Assembly (NCBI GenBank): GCA_016218155.1
Contig: JACREQ010000102.1
Location: 34,238-98,237, forward strand
DNA: 64,000 bases
Origin: Bacteroidia bacterium
GTDB lineage: Bacteria; Bacteroidota; Bacteroidia; Bacteroidales; GWA2-32-17
Reading direction: 5' to 3'
Under the pieces are notes generated by a model, which had not been told where the DNA came from, searched no databases, and was given only the letters and a program-made list of their open reading frames with translations. A program made the translations under genes and the position numbers. Every line of letters begins with the position of its first letter. Within the stretch, counting starts at the first letter, position 1. Below are positions 36,277 through 45,538 of the stretch, piece after piece.

Positions 36277-37866
36277 ATGAAGAACATTTTTATTACATTT
36301 TTATTCGTTTGCATTAGTTTTACTATTGCATTTTCTCAACAAAAAGCCAAGATTGAAATAAGTAAACCCTACCCTGTAGTGGATGCTAAAACAAAAATCT
36401 ACTTGAGAAATGATGAAAACATTTTAGCACTTAAAGATAACACAGTACAACTTCTTGGAATTGACAAAATGAACCTTGCAAAAATTTCTGAGTTTTCATT
36501 ACCAAAAGGAGCTGAATTCGAAGAAATATGTGAGTTTGATGGAAAACATATTTTATTTTACTCATTGTGGGATAAACAAAATGAAACCGAACAACTTTTT
36601 TATAAAGAAATAAATATTGAAAAAGGAAATATTAATGATGAAGGGAAACTATTATTTAAAGTAAAAGGGAAAATAACCGGATTGCTTTTGGCTGGAGGGT
36701 TTTACAGCTATAGAGTAGTAAATAAATTTAATTTTCAGTATTCATTTGCTGACTCTAAACTAATGATTCAATACAGATTGAAACCAGAAGAAAGAAAAGA
36801 TGAGCTAAATTATGATGTTATCGGCTTTTATGTTTTAGGAAAAGGAATGGAAAAAGCATGGAGCAAAGAAATTAAAATGCCTTATACAGAAAAGAAAATG
36901 GATAATCTAGACTATTCTGTAGATGCACAAGGTAACGCATATATCTTAGCTAAAATTTTTGATGATAATACCACAAAGAATAAAACTAAAGACGATAAAC
37001 CAAACTATCATTTAGAATTACTCAGAATAGAAAAAGAAAATGGAACAATAACAAAAACTCCGATTTCTATGGCGGGTAAATTCATTAGTAAACTCTGGAT
37101 ATATGAAAGCACCGAAGATTATATGATCTGTACCGGATTTACAAATAAAGGAATTGATGTTGACGATGCCGATGGAATTACATTATTTAAAATTTCTAAA
37201 GATGGAGCTATCTCAGATATGAAAAACTATCCTATTCCATTAGATATTTTAAATCAATATGTAAGTGAAAAAACAAAAAAGAGAAATGAAAAGAAAGAAA
37301 AAGATGATAAAGCTGAATTTCAGGAGCTTGAATTAAGACAATTAAGGGTTCAGGCCGATGGTAGCATTATTATTGTTGGCGAACAACATTATATTGTAGC
37401 GCATACATCTTATTCTAACGGAAGATCATACACATATTATACATACCACTATAATGATATGCTTATAACAAAAATAGATAAATCAGGTGAATTGGCATGG
37501 ATGAAAAAACTTCCAAAAAGACAGACAGGAAAAGCCGGTATTGGTGGAATGTCTTACAGCTATATGCTTGGTGATGGTTGCCATTATTTAATGTTTTTGG
37601 ATAATGTTAAAAATATGGATTTAACAATTAATGATTTTCCTGATGGTCATACTGATGGTGCCGGAGGTTTTTTAACAGCATACAAAGTTAATGATAGCGA
37701 TGGAAAAGTTTCTAAAATCTCAATACTTGATACCAGAAATGTAAAAGATGATTTAGAAATATTCCAGTTTGCAGTTAACAGAATTATTCCAATTTCACTT
37801 AACTCATTTATTTTTGAGTCTTATAAAAAGAAAAAGGAAGATATTTTAATAAAAGTTACTTTCTAA
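36277..37866 (+). CDS. Secreted protein of unknown function, second tandem paralogue
   Basis: A 529-aa protein with a signal peptide (residues 1-20, ends IAFSQ). It is co-linear with the preceding gene, and compared with it carries a 15-20-residue insertion near residue 130 (LLLAGGFYSYRVVNK region) and a longer Lys/Glu-rich linker near residue 345 (KKRNEKKEKDDKAE). It shares the EQHY...YHYNDMLITKIDKSG and LPKRQ motifs that also link this pair to the protein at 17478. It was probably produced by tandem duplication followed by divergence. It converges with the operon ending at 37871, with only 4 bp between coding ends. Confidence 0.65.
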   Translation: MKNIFITFLFVCISFTIAFSQQKAKIEISKPYPVVDAKTKIYLRNDENILALKDNTVQLLGIDKMNLAKISEFSLPKGAEFEEICEFDGKHILFYSLWDKQNETEQLFYKEINIEKGNINDEGKLLFKVKGKITGLLLAGGFYSYRVVNKFNFQYSFADSKLMIQYRLKPEERKDELNYDVIGFYVLGKGMEKAWSKEIKMPYTEKKMDNLDYSVDAQGNAYILAKIFDDNTTKNKTKDDKPNYHLELLRIEKENGTITKTPISMAGKFISKLWIYESTEDYMICTGFTNKGIDVDDADGITLFKISKDGAISDMKNYPIPLDILNQYVSEKTKKRNEKKEKDDKAEFQELELRQLRVQADGSIIIVGEQHYIVAHTSYSNGRSYTYYTYHYNDMLITKIDKSGELAWMKKLPKRQTGKAGIGGMSYSYMLGDGCHYLMFLDNVKNMDLTINDFPDGHTDGAGGFLTAYKVNDSDGKVSKISILDTRNVKDDLEIFQFAVNRIIPISLNSFIFESYKKKKEDILIKVTF

Positions 37867-37870
37867 TTTT

Positions 37871-38647
37871 TTAGAAAAGCAATAGTCCTACACCCAAGTG
37901 TAAATTATATAAAAGATTCTGCCCATGCCATTGATGAGCAGAATCTTTTAGTATCTCACTTGCTCTGTCGTTATATTCACCCTTTAAAGCATTTTTAATT
38001 GGAATTAAATTTAGCCTAAACCCAACAGTTATTCCACTACTAATTACAACTCTTTCCCAGAAAATACGATTCTTTCCAAATGTTACTGCAAAACCAAGAG
38101 TATTATAAATTTCTTTTGCACCACCAGATTCTGTATACAATCTACTATGAGTATTCATTGACTTAATCTTGTAATTTGAATATAAAAACTCAAATTTGTA
38201 ATATTCTCCCAATGGAGCAATATTTTCCCGTTTAAAATATTTGGCATATAAACCTACAGTAACTCCTGATAATTTTGCATTATTAATAATAGAATAGCCA
38301 ATTATATTACTATTAATAGGATCTACCACTTCATAAGAATCACCAAAATACATTGTCTGATCTATTAAACTTAAACTTACACCTCTTGATTTAGTTTTTG
38401 TTAAAATATAATCAGCTGTAATTGACCCAATATAGTTTAAGTTTGCATTTGTTTCTTCGTAATAATAATCATCTTCAAGAATGCCACCATTAATTAAATT
38501 ATATACATTAGGACCTGTAAGCTGTTCGTATGATAATGTAAACCTTTTTCCCAAATAACCCGAGGGTTGAGCAAATAAATAATTGCTATTTGTTAATAAT
38601 AAAATTAGTATTAATTGTATAATGTTATATTTTATATATCTTCTCAT
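37871..38647 (-). CDS. Envelope protein, beta-barrel-like, third gene of M48 operon
   Basis: A 258-aa protein with a signal peptide (about 1-26, ends YLFAQ). After PSGYLGKRFTLSYEQLTGPN, alternating polar/hydrophobic strands and a terminal aromatic/hydrophobic segment (NLHLGVGLLLF) suggest a small outer-membrane beta-barrel, the terminal Phe being typical of barrel proteins. It is a clear paralogue of the next gene (shared GYLGKRFT, DQTMYFGD/DQTMYFDD, LGEYYKFE, FGKNRIFWERVV and the end GQNLLYNLHLGVG). Its ATG directly follows the TAA of that gene. Function unknown. Confidence 0.65.
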   Translation of the reverse strand: MRRYIKYNIIQLILILLLTNSNYLFAQPSGYLGKRFTLSYEQLTGPNVYNLINGGILEDDYYYEETNANLNYIGSITADYILTKTKSRGVSLSLIDQTMYFGDSYEVVDPINSNIIGYSIINNAKLSGVTVGLYAKYFKRENIAPLGEYYKFEFLYSNYKIKSMNTHSRLYTESGGAKEIYNTLGFAVTFGKNRIFWERVVISSGITVGFRLNLIPIKNALKGEYNDRASEILKDSAHQWHGQNLLYNLHLGVGLLLF

Positions 38648-39427
38648 TTAAAAAAGTAAAATTCCTACACCTAAATGTAAATTATAAAAAAGATTTTGTC
38701 CGTGCCAGAAACCAACCGCCTTTTTTAATTCATTATCTGCATAATAGCTTTCACCAGCAAAGGTAGAAATAAATGGGGTTGAGAAAAAGTTCAATCTTGC
38801 TCCCAAAGTTATACCTGCACTTAAAACTACTTTATCCCAAAATATTCTGTTTTTACCATATGTTACGGCAAATCCGAATGTTGAAATAGGATCAAACTTA
38901 GCTTTACTTTGCTTATATATTTCTGCTTTTTTATCAATTGATTTAACCATAACATTTGAATAGATCAATTCAAATTTATAATACTCTCCCAAAGGTGCTA
39001 CCTGCTGCTTTTTAAAATACTTTACATAAGCTCCAACATTAAAGCCTGAAAGTTTTGCATTATTAACAAAGAACACTTGTGTTGCATTACCATATACAGT
39101 GTCCATATTATAATCATCAAAATACATTGTTTGGTCAATCGGCCCAATACTTATCCCTCTTGATTTTGTTTTTCCAACAACATAATCAATAGTTAATGCA
39201 CCATTAAAATTAAAATTAGCATTGGCTTCAGAAACAGATGTTTTATTAGAAGCTCCCTGATAATTATAACTTCTATTATGAAGATTTGTTAGTCCAACTA
39301 TATTTAAATAATTAGGACCAGCAAGAGCTTCAAAGGAAACAGTAAACCTTTTACCCAAATATCCTGCAGGTTGTGAAAATGTCACAAAAGATATTAATAA
39401 GAATAAACTTAAAATTATAACTCTCAT
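38648..39427 (-). CDS. Envelope protein, beta-barrel-like, second gene of M48 operon
   Basis: A 259-aa paralogue of the gene at 37871 with a signal peptide (1-18, ends VTFSQ) and the same series of predicted strands ending in GVGILLF. Its start overlaps the stop of the M48 protease gene (ATGA), so the two are translationally coupled. The coupling suggests the two barrels and the protease act in one envelope process, for example barrel assembly or maturation, which is inference from context only. Confidence 0.65.
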   Translation of the reverse strand: MRVIILSLFLLISFVTFSQPAGYLGKRFTVSFEALAGPNYLNIVGLTNLHNRSYNYQGASNKTSVSEANANFNFNGALTIDYVVGKTKSRGISIGPIDQTMYFDDYNMDTVYGNATQVFFVNNAKLSGFNVGAYVKYFKKQQVAPLGEYYKFELIYSNVMVKSIDKKAEIYKQSKAKFDPISTFGFAVTYGKNRIFWDKVVLSAGITLGARLNFFSTPFISTFAGESYYADNELKKAVGFWHGQNLFYNLHLGVGILLF

Positions 39428-41679
39428 TTTGTCTTTTGTTTAGATTTTATTTCGAATAAGAAGTTATATAAAACTGCATTAATATAATCATCCGATTTAA
39501 CACATTGAATATTTGACGTCTGACTATAAACGAGTTTGTTTTTTGAAACATCGTAAATAATAATATTAAAACTATTATTGTTATATGATTTTATTAATTC
39601 AGAAAAGCCTAATGGTATTCCGAATAAAGAAATTGAATATTTTAGAAATTTTCCAAATCTTGCATAGCCTCTTGTAGGACTAACATCTAATACCATCCAG
39701 GCAAAATAATTGGTATTATGTTTTTGAGCTAACTCTTTCATTTTATATGAAAAGCAATTATAAAAACTTGTGTCATTATGAGCACTTTGTTCGTACATCC
39801 AATTAGAAAGTAATGCTTCATCATTAAACAAATTAATATCGTTTTCTGTAAATACTTTATTATCCAATATCTCTACTGATAAACCTAATTTATCAGAATA
39901 ATGTTTAATCTTTTCAAAAATTAATGCTTCCTGCTTTTCAGAGGTTAAAAAATCTAATTCATTTTTACCATTTTCCTTCTTTGAAATTAATATATATGGA
40001 TTTACAAAAACTATTTTATCAACACCTAGTTTTTTTCCAAATCTCAATTCTCTTTTAGTAGGTTGCTCACTTTTATAAGAAATAATTGTTTCTGAAGATT
40101 CAGCATCTTTTATCTTATTATACTCTTTTTTATATTTATCAAAATCGGCAACAAATTTTTCGTCTTTTATTATATCCGAAAGAGCATAATTGTAATTTGA
40201 TGAAGTTGGATTAGCTGCAATTTGTTTTTTTCTTTTATATTTTATTTTCTCGTATTTATCCAATTTTGCAATCTCCGCATCTGTTAAGGTATCTGCAGTA
40301 TTTTCAGTACTTGCAATTATTTCATTTCGTAAATAAAAACTATCAGGTAACAATTTGTTAACAAATACAAGTTCTTTTAGCATATCGTCGGCTAAAGGAG
40401 CAAAATCTTTATTATTAGGATAAATGTTTTTATGTTGCCATAAATATGATATTGCTAATACATTTAACTCTTTCTTTGAAATCTCATTAAAAAAGTAAAC
40501 TAAATTATATTTGCTACCTTCAGTATATTTTGGTTTAATATGTGCTGTACTGTAATTTCCATTATTCTTATATTTACATAAACCGTAAATACCTTTACCA
40601 ATAATTGATTCCAGATATTCATTATTAAAACTATCCTTTTTCATTATAGCAAATGCAGTATAAATTGCATCTTCATAATTTAAGTTTGTTAAATAAATAT
40701 TACATAACTCATACCTTGCAATCTGCCTGATGTTATTAAATTTTTCTTTTGAGAATGCAGAAAAACTTTTTCCTTTCTTTTCTGGCAATTTATCAAAAGT
40801 GCTATTTATTAGCTCTCTTCTTTTTTTAATGTTAGGATGTGTACTTTCTGAATCATCATAACCTTCAATTGCTGTAATTGGCTTTAGCTCTGAAGGAGTA
40901 TAACTATCAGGAAATTTATACAATTCTGTTTCAAAATATTTCTTATCAAAATCAATTTCTTCAATAGGCAAATAAGAATATAACAAAACATCAAATACAT
41001 CTCTTACATCTTCATTTGAATAATCAGATTTACTATAAATATCTTCTAAACCTTTTGTATCAGCCTCCGACTCGTTTTCGTGACTATATTTAAAAATAGC
41101 AGATAGTTTTACTGTCTTGGTTGATTTGGAATACTCACCCTCTCCTTTTATTATCTCCTGATTCTCTAAATAAGTTTCAATATTATGATTGTTTTTAAAA
41201 TGAATAATTTCATGAGAGAGTATCCACGCAAGCTGTGCTTCAGACTGAAGTTGAGAAAGCAATCCAACAGTAACAAAAATAATTCCCTTGTCTGTTGCAA
41301 AAGCATTTACCTCTGATGATTTAATGGTATAAAAGCGCAGTTGCTTTCGCAATTCGGGTTCTTTAATTAATAAGTGATCAGCAACACTGTTTATATAATT
41401 TGTTAAGCTATCATTAAATATTACAAAACCTGAGTTTAATAAAAACTCAATATAAAAATTACTTTGTAACAAAAATTTCTTTCTTAGCATTATCCTCGAA
41501 GAACTCTCACTTCTGTCAATTTTCTTCTCTTCATCTAAATATTTAACTGAAGATAATTGTATAAAATCCTGAGGTATTTTTCCAACAGACTGCAATGGTT
41601 TAAAATTATCAATTCTCTGACAAATACCCGATAATAATGTAACAAAGCATACTATTAAAGTAAAAATTATTTTAATCAT
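39424..41679 (-). CDS. M48 family zinc metalloprotease with long C-terminal region
   Basis: A 751-aa protein from the ATG at 41679, which begins a clear signal peptide (MIKIIFTLIVCFVTLLSG, then C); an upstream ATG at 41706 would put nine residues before it. The Cys after the hydrophobic segment (LLSGIC) could be a lipobox Cys. The protease domain (about 60-300) has the zinc motif SHEIIHFKNNH and the third ligand Glu in NESEADTKG. The C-terminal ~450 residues are unrelated to other M48 proteins that I know and contain TPR-like helical repeats and a Lys/Glu-rich stretch. M48 relatives such as BepA and LoiP act in outer-membrane quality control. It is the first gene of an operon with two paralogous barrel-like proteins. 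Confidence 0.82.
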   Translation of the reverse strand: MIKIIFTLIVCFVTLLSGICQRIDNFKPLQSVGKIPQDFIQLSSVKYLDEEKKIDRSESSSRIMLRKKFLLQSNFYIEFLLNSGFVIFNDSLTNYINSVADHLLIKEPELRKQLRFYTIKSSEVNAFATDKGIIFVTVGLLSQLQSEAQLAWILSHEIIHFKNNHNIETYLENQEIIKGEGEYSKSTKTVKLSAIFKYSHENESEADTKGLEDIYSKSDYSNEDVRDVFDVLLYSYLPIEEIDFDKKYFETELYKFPDSYTPSELKPITAIEGYDDSESTHPNIKKRRELINSTFDKLPEKKGKSFSAFSKEKFNNIRQIARYELCNIYLTNLNYEDAIYTAFAIMKKDSFNNEYLESIIGKGIYGLCKYKNNGNYSTAHIKPKYTEGSKYNLVYFFNEISKKELNVLAISYLWQHKNIYPNNKDFAPLADDMLKELVFVNKLLPDSFYLRNEIIASTENTADTLTDAEIAKLDKYEKIKYKRKKQIAANPTSSNYNYALSDIIKDEKFVADFDKYKKEYNKIKDAESSETIISYKSEQPTKRELRFGKKLGVDKIVFVNPYILISKKENGKNELDFLTSEKQEALIFEKIKHYSDKLGLSVEILDNKVFTENDINLFNDEALLSNWMYEQSAHNDTSFYNCFSYKMKELAQKHNTNYFAWMVLDVSPTRGYARFGKFLKYSISLFGIPLGFSELIKSYNNNSFNIIIYDVSKNKLVYSQTSNIQCVKSDDYINAVLYNFLFEIKSKQKTK

Positions 41680-41765
41680 TGTTTTTAGATATAAATTTAA
41701 AAGCAATCTGAATTATATTAATCAACTAATTTATTCAAATATAAATAATTTTATTTTAATGACAT

Positions 41766-41796
41766 AAAAAAAACACCCTATATTTTTTAGAGTGTT
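41766..41796 (-). terminator. Terminator after kbl
   Basis: On the minus strand AACACTCTA / TAGGGTGTT (one G-U pair) is followed by a run of T residues. The plus strand also has a T-run, so it may work both ways. Confidence 0.75.
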
Positions 41797-41884
41797 TTTT
41801 ATTATAAAATGAATATAAATAAACTATTTTTTCCTGCTCAGCTGAGGCTGTAACTCCTATGTGTTTATTTACAACAAGTATATC

Positions 41885-43075
41885 TTATTTAATAACTCCC
41901 AATTCTTTTCCAACCTTTGTAAATGCTGCAAGGCATTTATCTAAATGCTCTACTTCATGAGCAGCTGAAAGCTGTACGCGAATTCTTGCTTTTCCTTTTG
42001 CAACAACAGGAAAATAAAATCCTATAACATAAATACCCTCTTCTAAAAGTTTAGCAGCAAACTCCTGAGAAAGTTTTGCATCATATAACATAACAGCTAT
42101 AATTGCAGATTGTGTAGGTTTACAATCGAAACCAGCTTTCTGCATTTTTTCTCCAAAATATTTCACATTGAAATGAAGTTTATCCTGAAGCTGAGATGTT
42201 GAATTCATCATATCTACCATTGCAATACCTGCAGCAGCAACAGCAGGAGGAATAGAATTTGAAAATAAATACGGACGTGAGCGTTGTCTTAACATGTCTA
42301 TTATTTCCTGACGACCTGTGGTAAATCCACCAATTGCTCCGCCAAATGCTTTGCCTAATGTTCCGGTAAAAATATCAACTTTACCACGGCAATTAAATTC
42401 TTCGGTAACACCACGCCCTGTTTTTCCAACCACACCTGCAGAATGTGATTCATCAACCATTATAAGTGCGTTGTATTTTTCGGCAAGAACTACAATTTTA
42501 TCAAGTGGAGCTACATTTCCGTCCATCGAGAAAACACCGTCTGTAACAATCACACGGAAACGTTGAGCCTGTGCAAGCTGAAGTTGTTTTTCAAGATCAG
42601 CCAAATCAGCATTCTCATATCTGTATCTAACAGCTTTACAAAGACGAACACCATCAATAATTGAAGCATGGTTTAATGAATCAGAAATAATAGCATCTTC
42701 TTCTCCAAAAAGAGGTTCAAAAACTCCACCGTTTGCATCAAAACAAGCTGCATATAAAATAGTATCATCTGTTCCAAAAAATTCTGCAATCTTTTTCTCT
42801 AATGTTTTATGAATATCAGAAGTTCCGCAGATAAACCTTACAGACGACATTCCATATCCATGGCTATCTAATGCTTTTTTTGCTGCTTCTATTAGCACTT
42901 TGTTATTTGATAAACCTAAATAGTTGTTTGCACAAAAATTTAATACTGTTTTGCCAGTACTTATTTTTATTTCTGCACCTTGTGGACCAACAAGAATTCT
43001 TTCGTTTTTATATAAACCAGCTTCTTTAATCTGATCTAATTCCTTTTGTAAAAATGCCTGATAATTATTGTACAT
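41885..43075 (-). CDS. kbl: Glycine C-acetyltransferase / 2-amino-3-ketobutyrate CoA ligase
   Basis: A 396-aa PLP enzyme of the alpha-oxoamine synthase family. It converts 2-amino-3-ketobutyrate plus CoA to glycine plus acetyl-CoA in threonine breakdown. Motifs are FCANNYLGLSNN, GMSSVRFICGTSDIHKTLE, DESHSAGVVGKTGRGVTEE and the PLP-lysine motif TGTLGKAFGGAIGG. It matches Kbl in length and N-terminus. The usual partner threonine dehydrogenase (tdh) is not adjacent. Related serine palmitoyltransferases of Bacteroidota share the fold, so a sphingolipid role is an alternative, but the sequence reads more like Kbl. Confidence 0.9.
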   Translation of the reverse strand: MYNNYQAFLQKELDQIKEAGLYKNERILVGPQGAEIKISTGKTVLNFCANNYLGLSNNKVLIEAAKKALDSHGYGMSSVRFICGTSDIHKTLEKKIAEFFGTDDTILYAACFDANGGVFEPLFGEEDAIISDSLNHASIIDGVRLCKAVRYRYENADLADLEKQLQLAQAQRFRVIVTDGVFSMDGNVAPLDKIVVLAEKYNALIMVDESHSAGVVGKTGRGVTEEFNCRGKVDIFTGTLGKAFGGAIGGFTTGRQEIIDMLRQRSRPYLFSNSIPPAVAAAGIAMVDMMNSTSQLQDKLHFNVKYFGEKMQKAGFDCKPTQSAIIAVMLYDAKLSQEFAAKLLEEGIYVIGFYFPVVAKGKARIRVQLSAAHEVEHLDKCLAAFTKVGKELGVIK

Positions 43076-43160
43076 ATTATTATATTTTAAGGTTTTCTTA
43101 ATAACAAAGTAAATTATTTATAATTTCATAAAACAAAGCGAAACTCATGTTATTACAAGA

Positions 43161-43242
43161 GTCATCCTGAGGGCTTGCACTAAGTCTGACGAAGTACTCT
43201 CGAAGGATGACAATTCCTCACTCTTCGAGAACCTCAGAGTGA
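43161..43242. repeat. Extragenic repeat of two inverted units
   Basis: Arms GTCATCCT (43161-43168) and AGGATGAC (43204-43211) are followed by TCACTCT (43218-43224) and AGAGTGA (43236-43242). The core words TCATCCTGAG, CGAAGGATGA and TCTTCGAG resemble the widely dispersed GTCATTCTGAG.../CGAAGAATGAC intergenic repeats I know from many Bacteroidota genomes. It lies between kbl and the phosphofructokinase gene. Its GC content is above that of its surroundings. Confidence 0.7.
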
Positions 43243-43255
43243 CATTCTATTTAAA

Positions 43256-44488
43256 TTAATACATTGGTTTTACTTTAGGGAAATTATAATCAAATCTTAT
43301 TGATTTTGGTTTATCAATAAAATAAGATAAAAAGTCCATATACTTTTCATTGAAATGGTATTCTTCTTTATCAAAATAATCGAATGGTAATGGTTGATTA
43401 CCAATTTTTCCCATATCAATTGTATCCATATGATATTCTTCTATTTCCTGGAAAGTAGATAATTTTGACATTACAGGCATTCTTCCATAATCCTCGCGTA
43501 GTAACAAATCTACAACTTTATCAGCAAGCACTCCTACAAATTTTTTATCGTAATTTCTGCATTCTCCGGAACGAGCATAATATCCAACATTTTGTGCACG
43601 TGCCTGAATTCCAACTTTCTTTTCAATTTCACTTGCAATTACACCACTAATACCACCAAAACGAGGATGTCCGTATTCATCAACTTCACTTGAAGCATAA
43701 ACAACATCTACTTTGTCTAGTTTATCTTGATACCAGCGTGTACCTTCAGAAACTGCAACAATTAAATAATTTTTCTTGGAACGCAGATATGCTTCATTAA
43801 CTTTTGCAAAAAACTCTTCCTTTTTTTCTTTAGTGATTGGAATTTCTGGAATAAGAGAAATCTCTGCACCACCCATCATTGCTGCTCCTGTAAGCCAACC
43901 TGCATCTCTACCCATAACTTCTAAAACAATAATTCTGGAATGAGATTCAGCAGTTGTTGCTAATCTTGTAGTAAATTCAGCAACTCCTTTAGCTGCAGAT
44001 GGGAATCCGGGACAAACAACGCCTTCAATTAAATGTCCGTTATAATTATGAATTGTTTTTGTTTTTAAATCATTGTCTATTGTTTTTGGAAAACCAATTA
44101 CAGGAATACCTTCTTGTTCATATAATTTTTTAGCAGCACCATTTGTATCGTCACCACCAATAGTAACCAAAACGTCAATTTTATATCGTTTAAGATTATT
44201 CATTATTTCGCCAACGCGACTATTACCAGAACCACCGAACGGGTTAGTTCTACTGCTTCTAAGTGCAGTACCGCCATAAACGCCATCATAAGGTTGAAGA
44301 CTTAAATCAACAATATCGCCATCTCCAAGTAAACCCTTCCATCCTTTTCTAATACCATATACTTTATATCCAAGAACAGAAGCACGGCTTTTAATTGCTT
44401 CAATACTTGCATTTAGTGCCGGAGTATCGCCACCACCTGTTAAAATTCCTAATGTTTTACCATCGAACAGTCTTTTTTCTAGTGCCAT
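43256..44488 (-). CDS. pfp: 6-phosphofructokinase, probably pyrophosphate-dependent
   Basis: A 410-aa glycolytic kinase of the PfkA superfamily (fructose 6-phosphate to fructose 1,6-bisphosphate). The N-terminal GILTGGGDTPALNASIEAI binds phosphoryl donor, and MGRDAGWLTG and EIPITKEK belong to the substrate site. The two residues that separate donors favour pyrophosphate: GGDDTNG has Asp where E. coli PfkA has Gly104, and PKTIDND has Lys where E. coli has Gly124. Pyrophosphate use makes the step reversible and saves ATP, fitting an anaerobe. It is monocistronic, with a -7 element upstream. Confidence 0.88.
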   Translation of the reverse strand: MALEKRLFDGKTLGILTGGGDTPALNASIEAIKSRASVLGYKVYGIRKGWKGLLGDGDIVDLSLQPYDGVYGGTALRSSRTNPFGGSGNSRVGEIMNNLKRYKIDVLVTIGGDDTNGAAKKLYEQEGIPVIGFPKTIDNDLKTKTIHNYNGHLIEGVVCPGFPSAAKGVAEFTTRLATTAESHSRIIVLEVMGRDAGWLTGAAMMGGAEISLIPEIPITKEKKEEFFAKVNEAYLRSKKNYLIVAVSEGTRWYQDKLDKVDVVYASSEVDEYGHPRFGGISGVIASEIEKKVGIQARAQNVGYYARSGECRNYDKKFVGVLADKVVDLLLREDYGRMPVMSKLSTFQEIEEYHMDTIDMGKIGNQPLPFDYFDKEEYHFNEKYMDFLSYFIDKPKSIRFDYNFPKVKPMY

Positions 44489-44525
44489 GAAATTATTTTT
44501 TTTAGTTATTGATTTATATTTTTGT

Positions 44526-44533
44526 CAAAGTTA
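44526..44533 (-). promoter_or_regulatory. Candidate -7 element for the phosphofructokinase gene
   Basis: The minus strand reads TAACTTTG, an exact TAnnTTTG match, 38 nt before the start codon at 44488. Confidence 0.4.
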
Positions 44534-44575
44534 AAATTTCTATAAATATTTTTAACGAAATCTTCTCCTAATACT

Positions 44576-45538
44576 TTAGATTCTGAAAACCCTGTTTGCT
44601 AATTTAAAAGTTAAAATATGGCGATCTTTTTTTACATTATAAATATCCTTTATTGTAACAATAAGACCGGTTTCTTCTACTTCGCCAAAATGAGAATTTA
44701 TTGCTGTTCCAAATGTTTTCATTGTTGGCGATAAACTCATATATGAATTTATTAATGGTGGAATATTTTCACCTAAAGCCCGCACATTTTGAGACAGTAT
44801 TTTATAATTTTCCTGATAATCTTTTCCGGAAAAAAATTTCTCCATTTCATCATCAGAAGTTTCAACTTTAATAGGAATTATCGGAGTAACCAGATTTTCT
44901 GTATCAGTAAAATATTTTTTTAGAAAAAACAATATCATATCACGGGCTTTACGATTAAAATCGGGATACATTGTTACTTTTCCAAAGAAAAACTTAAGAT
45001 CGGGATGGATTATAGTTAAAGCACCCAAACCGTCCCAAAGATTATCCAGAGCAAACAATCCTTTTCGCCCAGCATTTGTTGACTGATAATTTGGTTGAAC
45101 AAAAGATCTTCCAAGCTCAATCGTATATGGCATATATTCTTTCAAAAATTTTTCTGAGAAATTAAAAAGTGATGATGTTGAAAGTACAATTTTACCATTT
45201 GAATCAACAGGTGCTTCTTTTCCAAGAATGTATCTGTAGCCACCTAAAATTTCTTTTCTTTTTGGATCCCAAACAATAAGTTGTTGATATGACTTTTCAC
45301 CATAATCACATTCGTCAGTATCAATCTCCTCTCCTGTTCCACCACCAGCATTTCTAAAAGCTAACTCTCTTAATCTGCCGATTTCTAACATTATATTAGG
45401 CGAGTTGTTAGCATTAACAGAAAATATTTGATTATTCCCATAATTCGAATGACGAATAAACTTATCCTGTGTTAATTCCGTCCTAATTAATTTTACAGAA
45501 ACCGGAGGAATAATTCGTTTCATCAAGTGCTGTGTCAT
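44576..45538 (-). CDS. glsB: GNAT N-acyltransferase, GlsB/OlsB-like
   Basis: A 320-aa acyltransferase of the OlsB/'hemolysin' GNAT family. Motifs are LEIGRLRELAFRNAGGGTG, DPKRKEILGGYRYILG, YTIELGRSFVQPNYQ and GLFALDNLWDGLG. In Bacteroides the homologue GlsB N-acylates glycine with a 3-hydroxy fatty acid, and OlsB does the same to ornithine; which amine is used here cannot be told. Its ATG overlaps the stop of the O-acyltransferase gene just upstream, so the two enzymes form a coupled operon making an N,O-diacylated aminolipid of the membrane. Confidence 0.75.
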   Translation of the reverse strand: MTQHLMKRIIPPVSVKLIRTELTQDKFIRHSNYGNNQIFSVNANNSPNIMLEIGRLRELAFRNAGGGTGEEIDTDECDYGEKSYQQLIVWDPKRKEILGGYRYILGKEAPVDSNGKIVLSTSSLFNFSEKFLKEYMPYTIELGRSFVQPNYQSTNAGRKGLFALDNLWDGLGALTIIHPDLKFFFGKVTMYPDFNRKARDMILFFLKKYFTDTENLVTPIIPIKVETSDDEMEKFFSGKDYQENYKILSQNVRALGENIPPLINSYMSLSPTMKTFGTAINSHFGEVEETGLIVTIKDIYNVKKDRHILTFKLANRVFRI

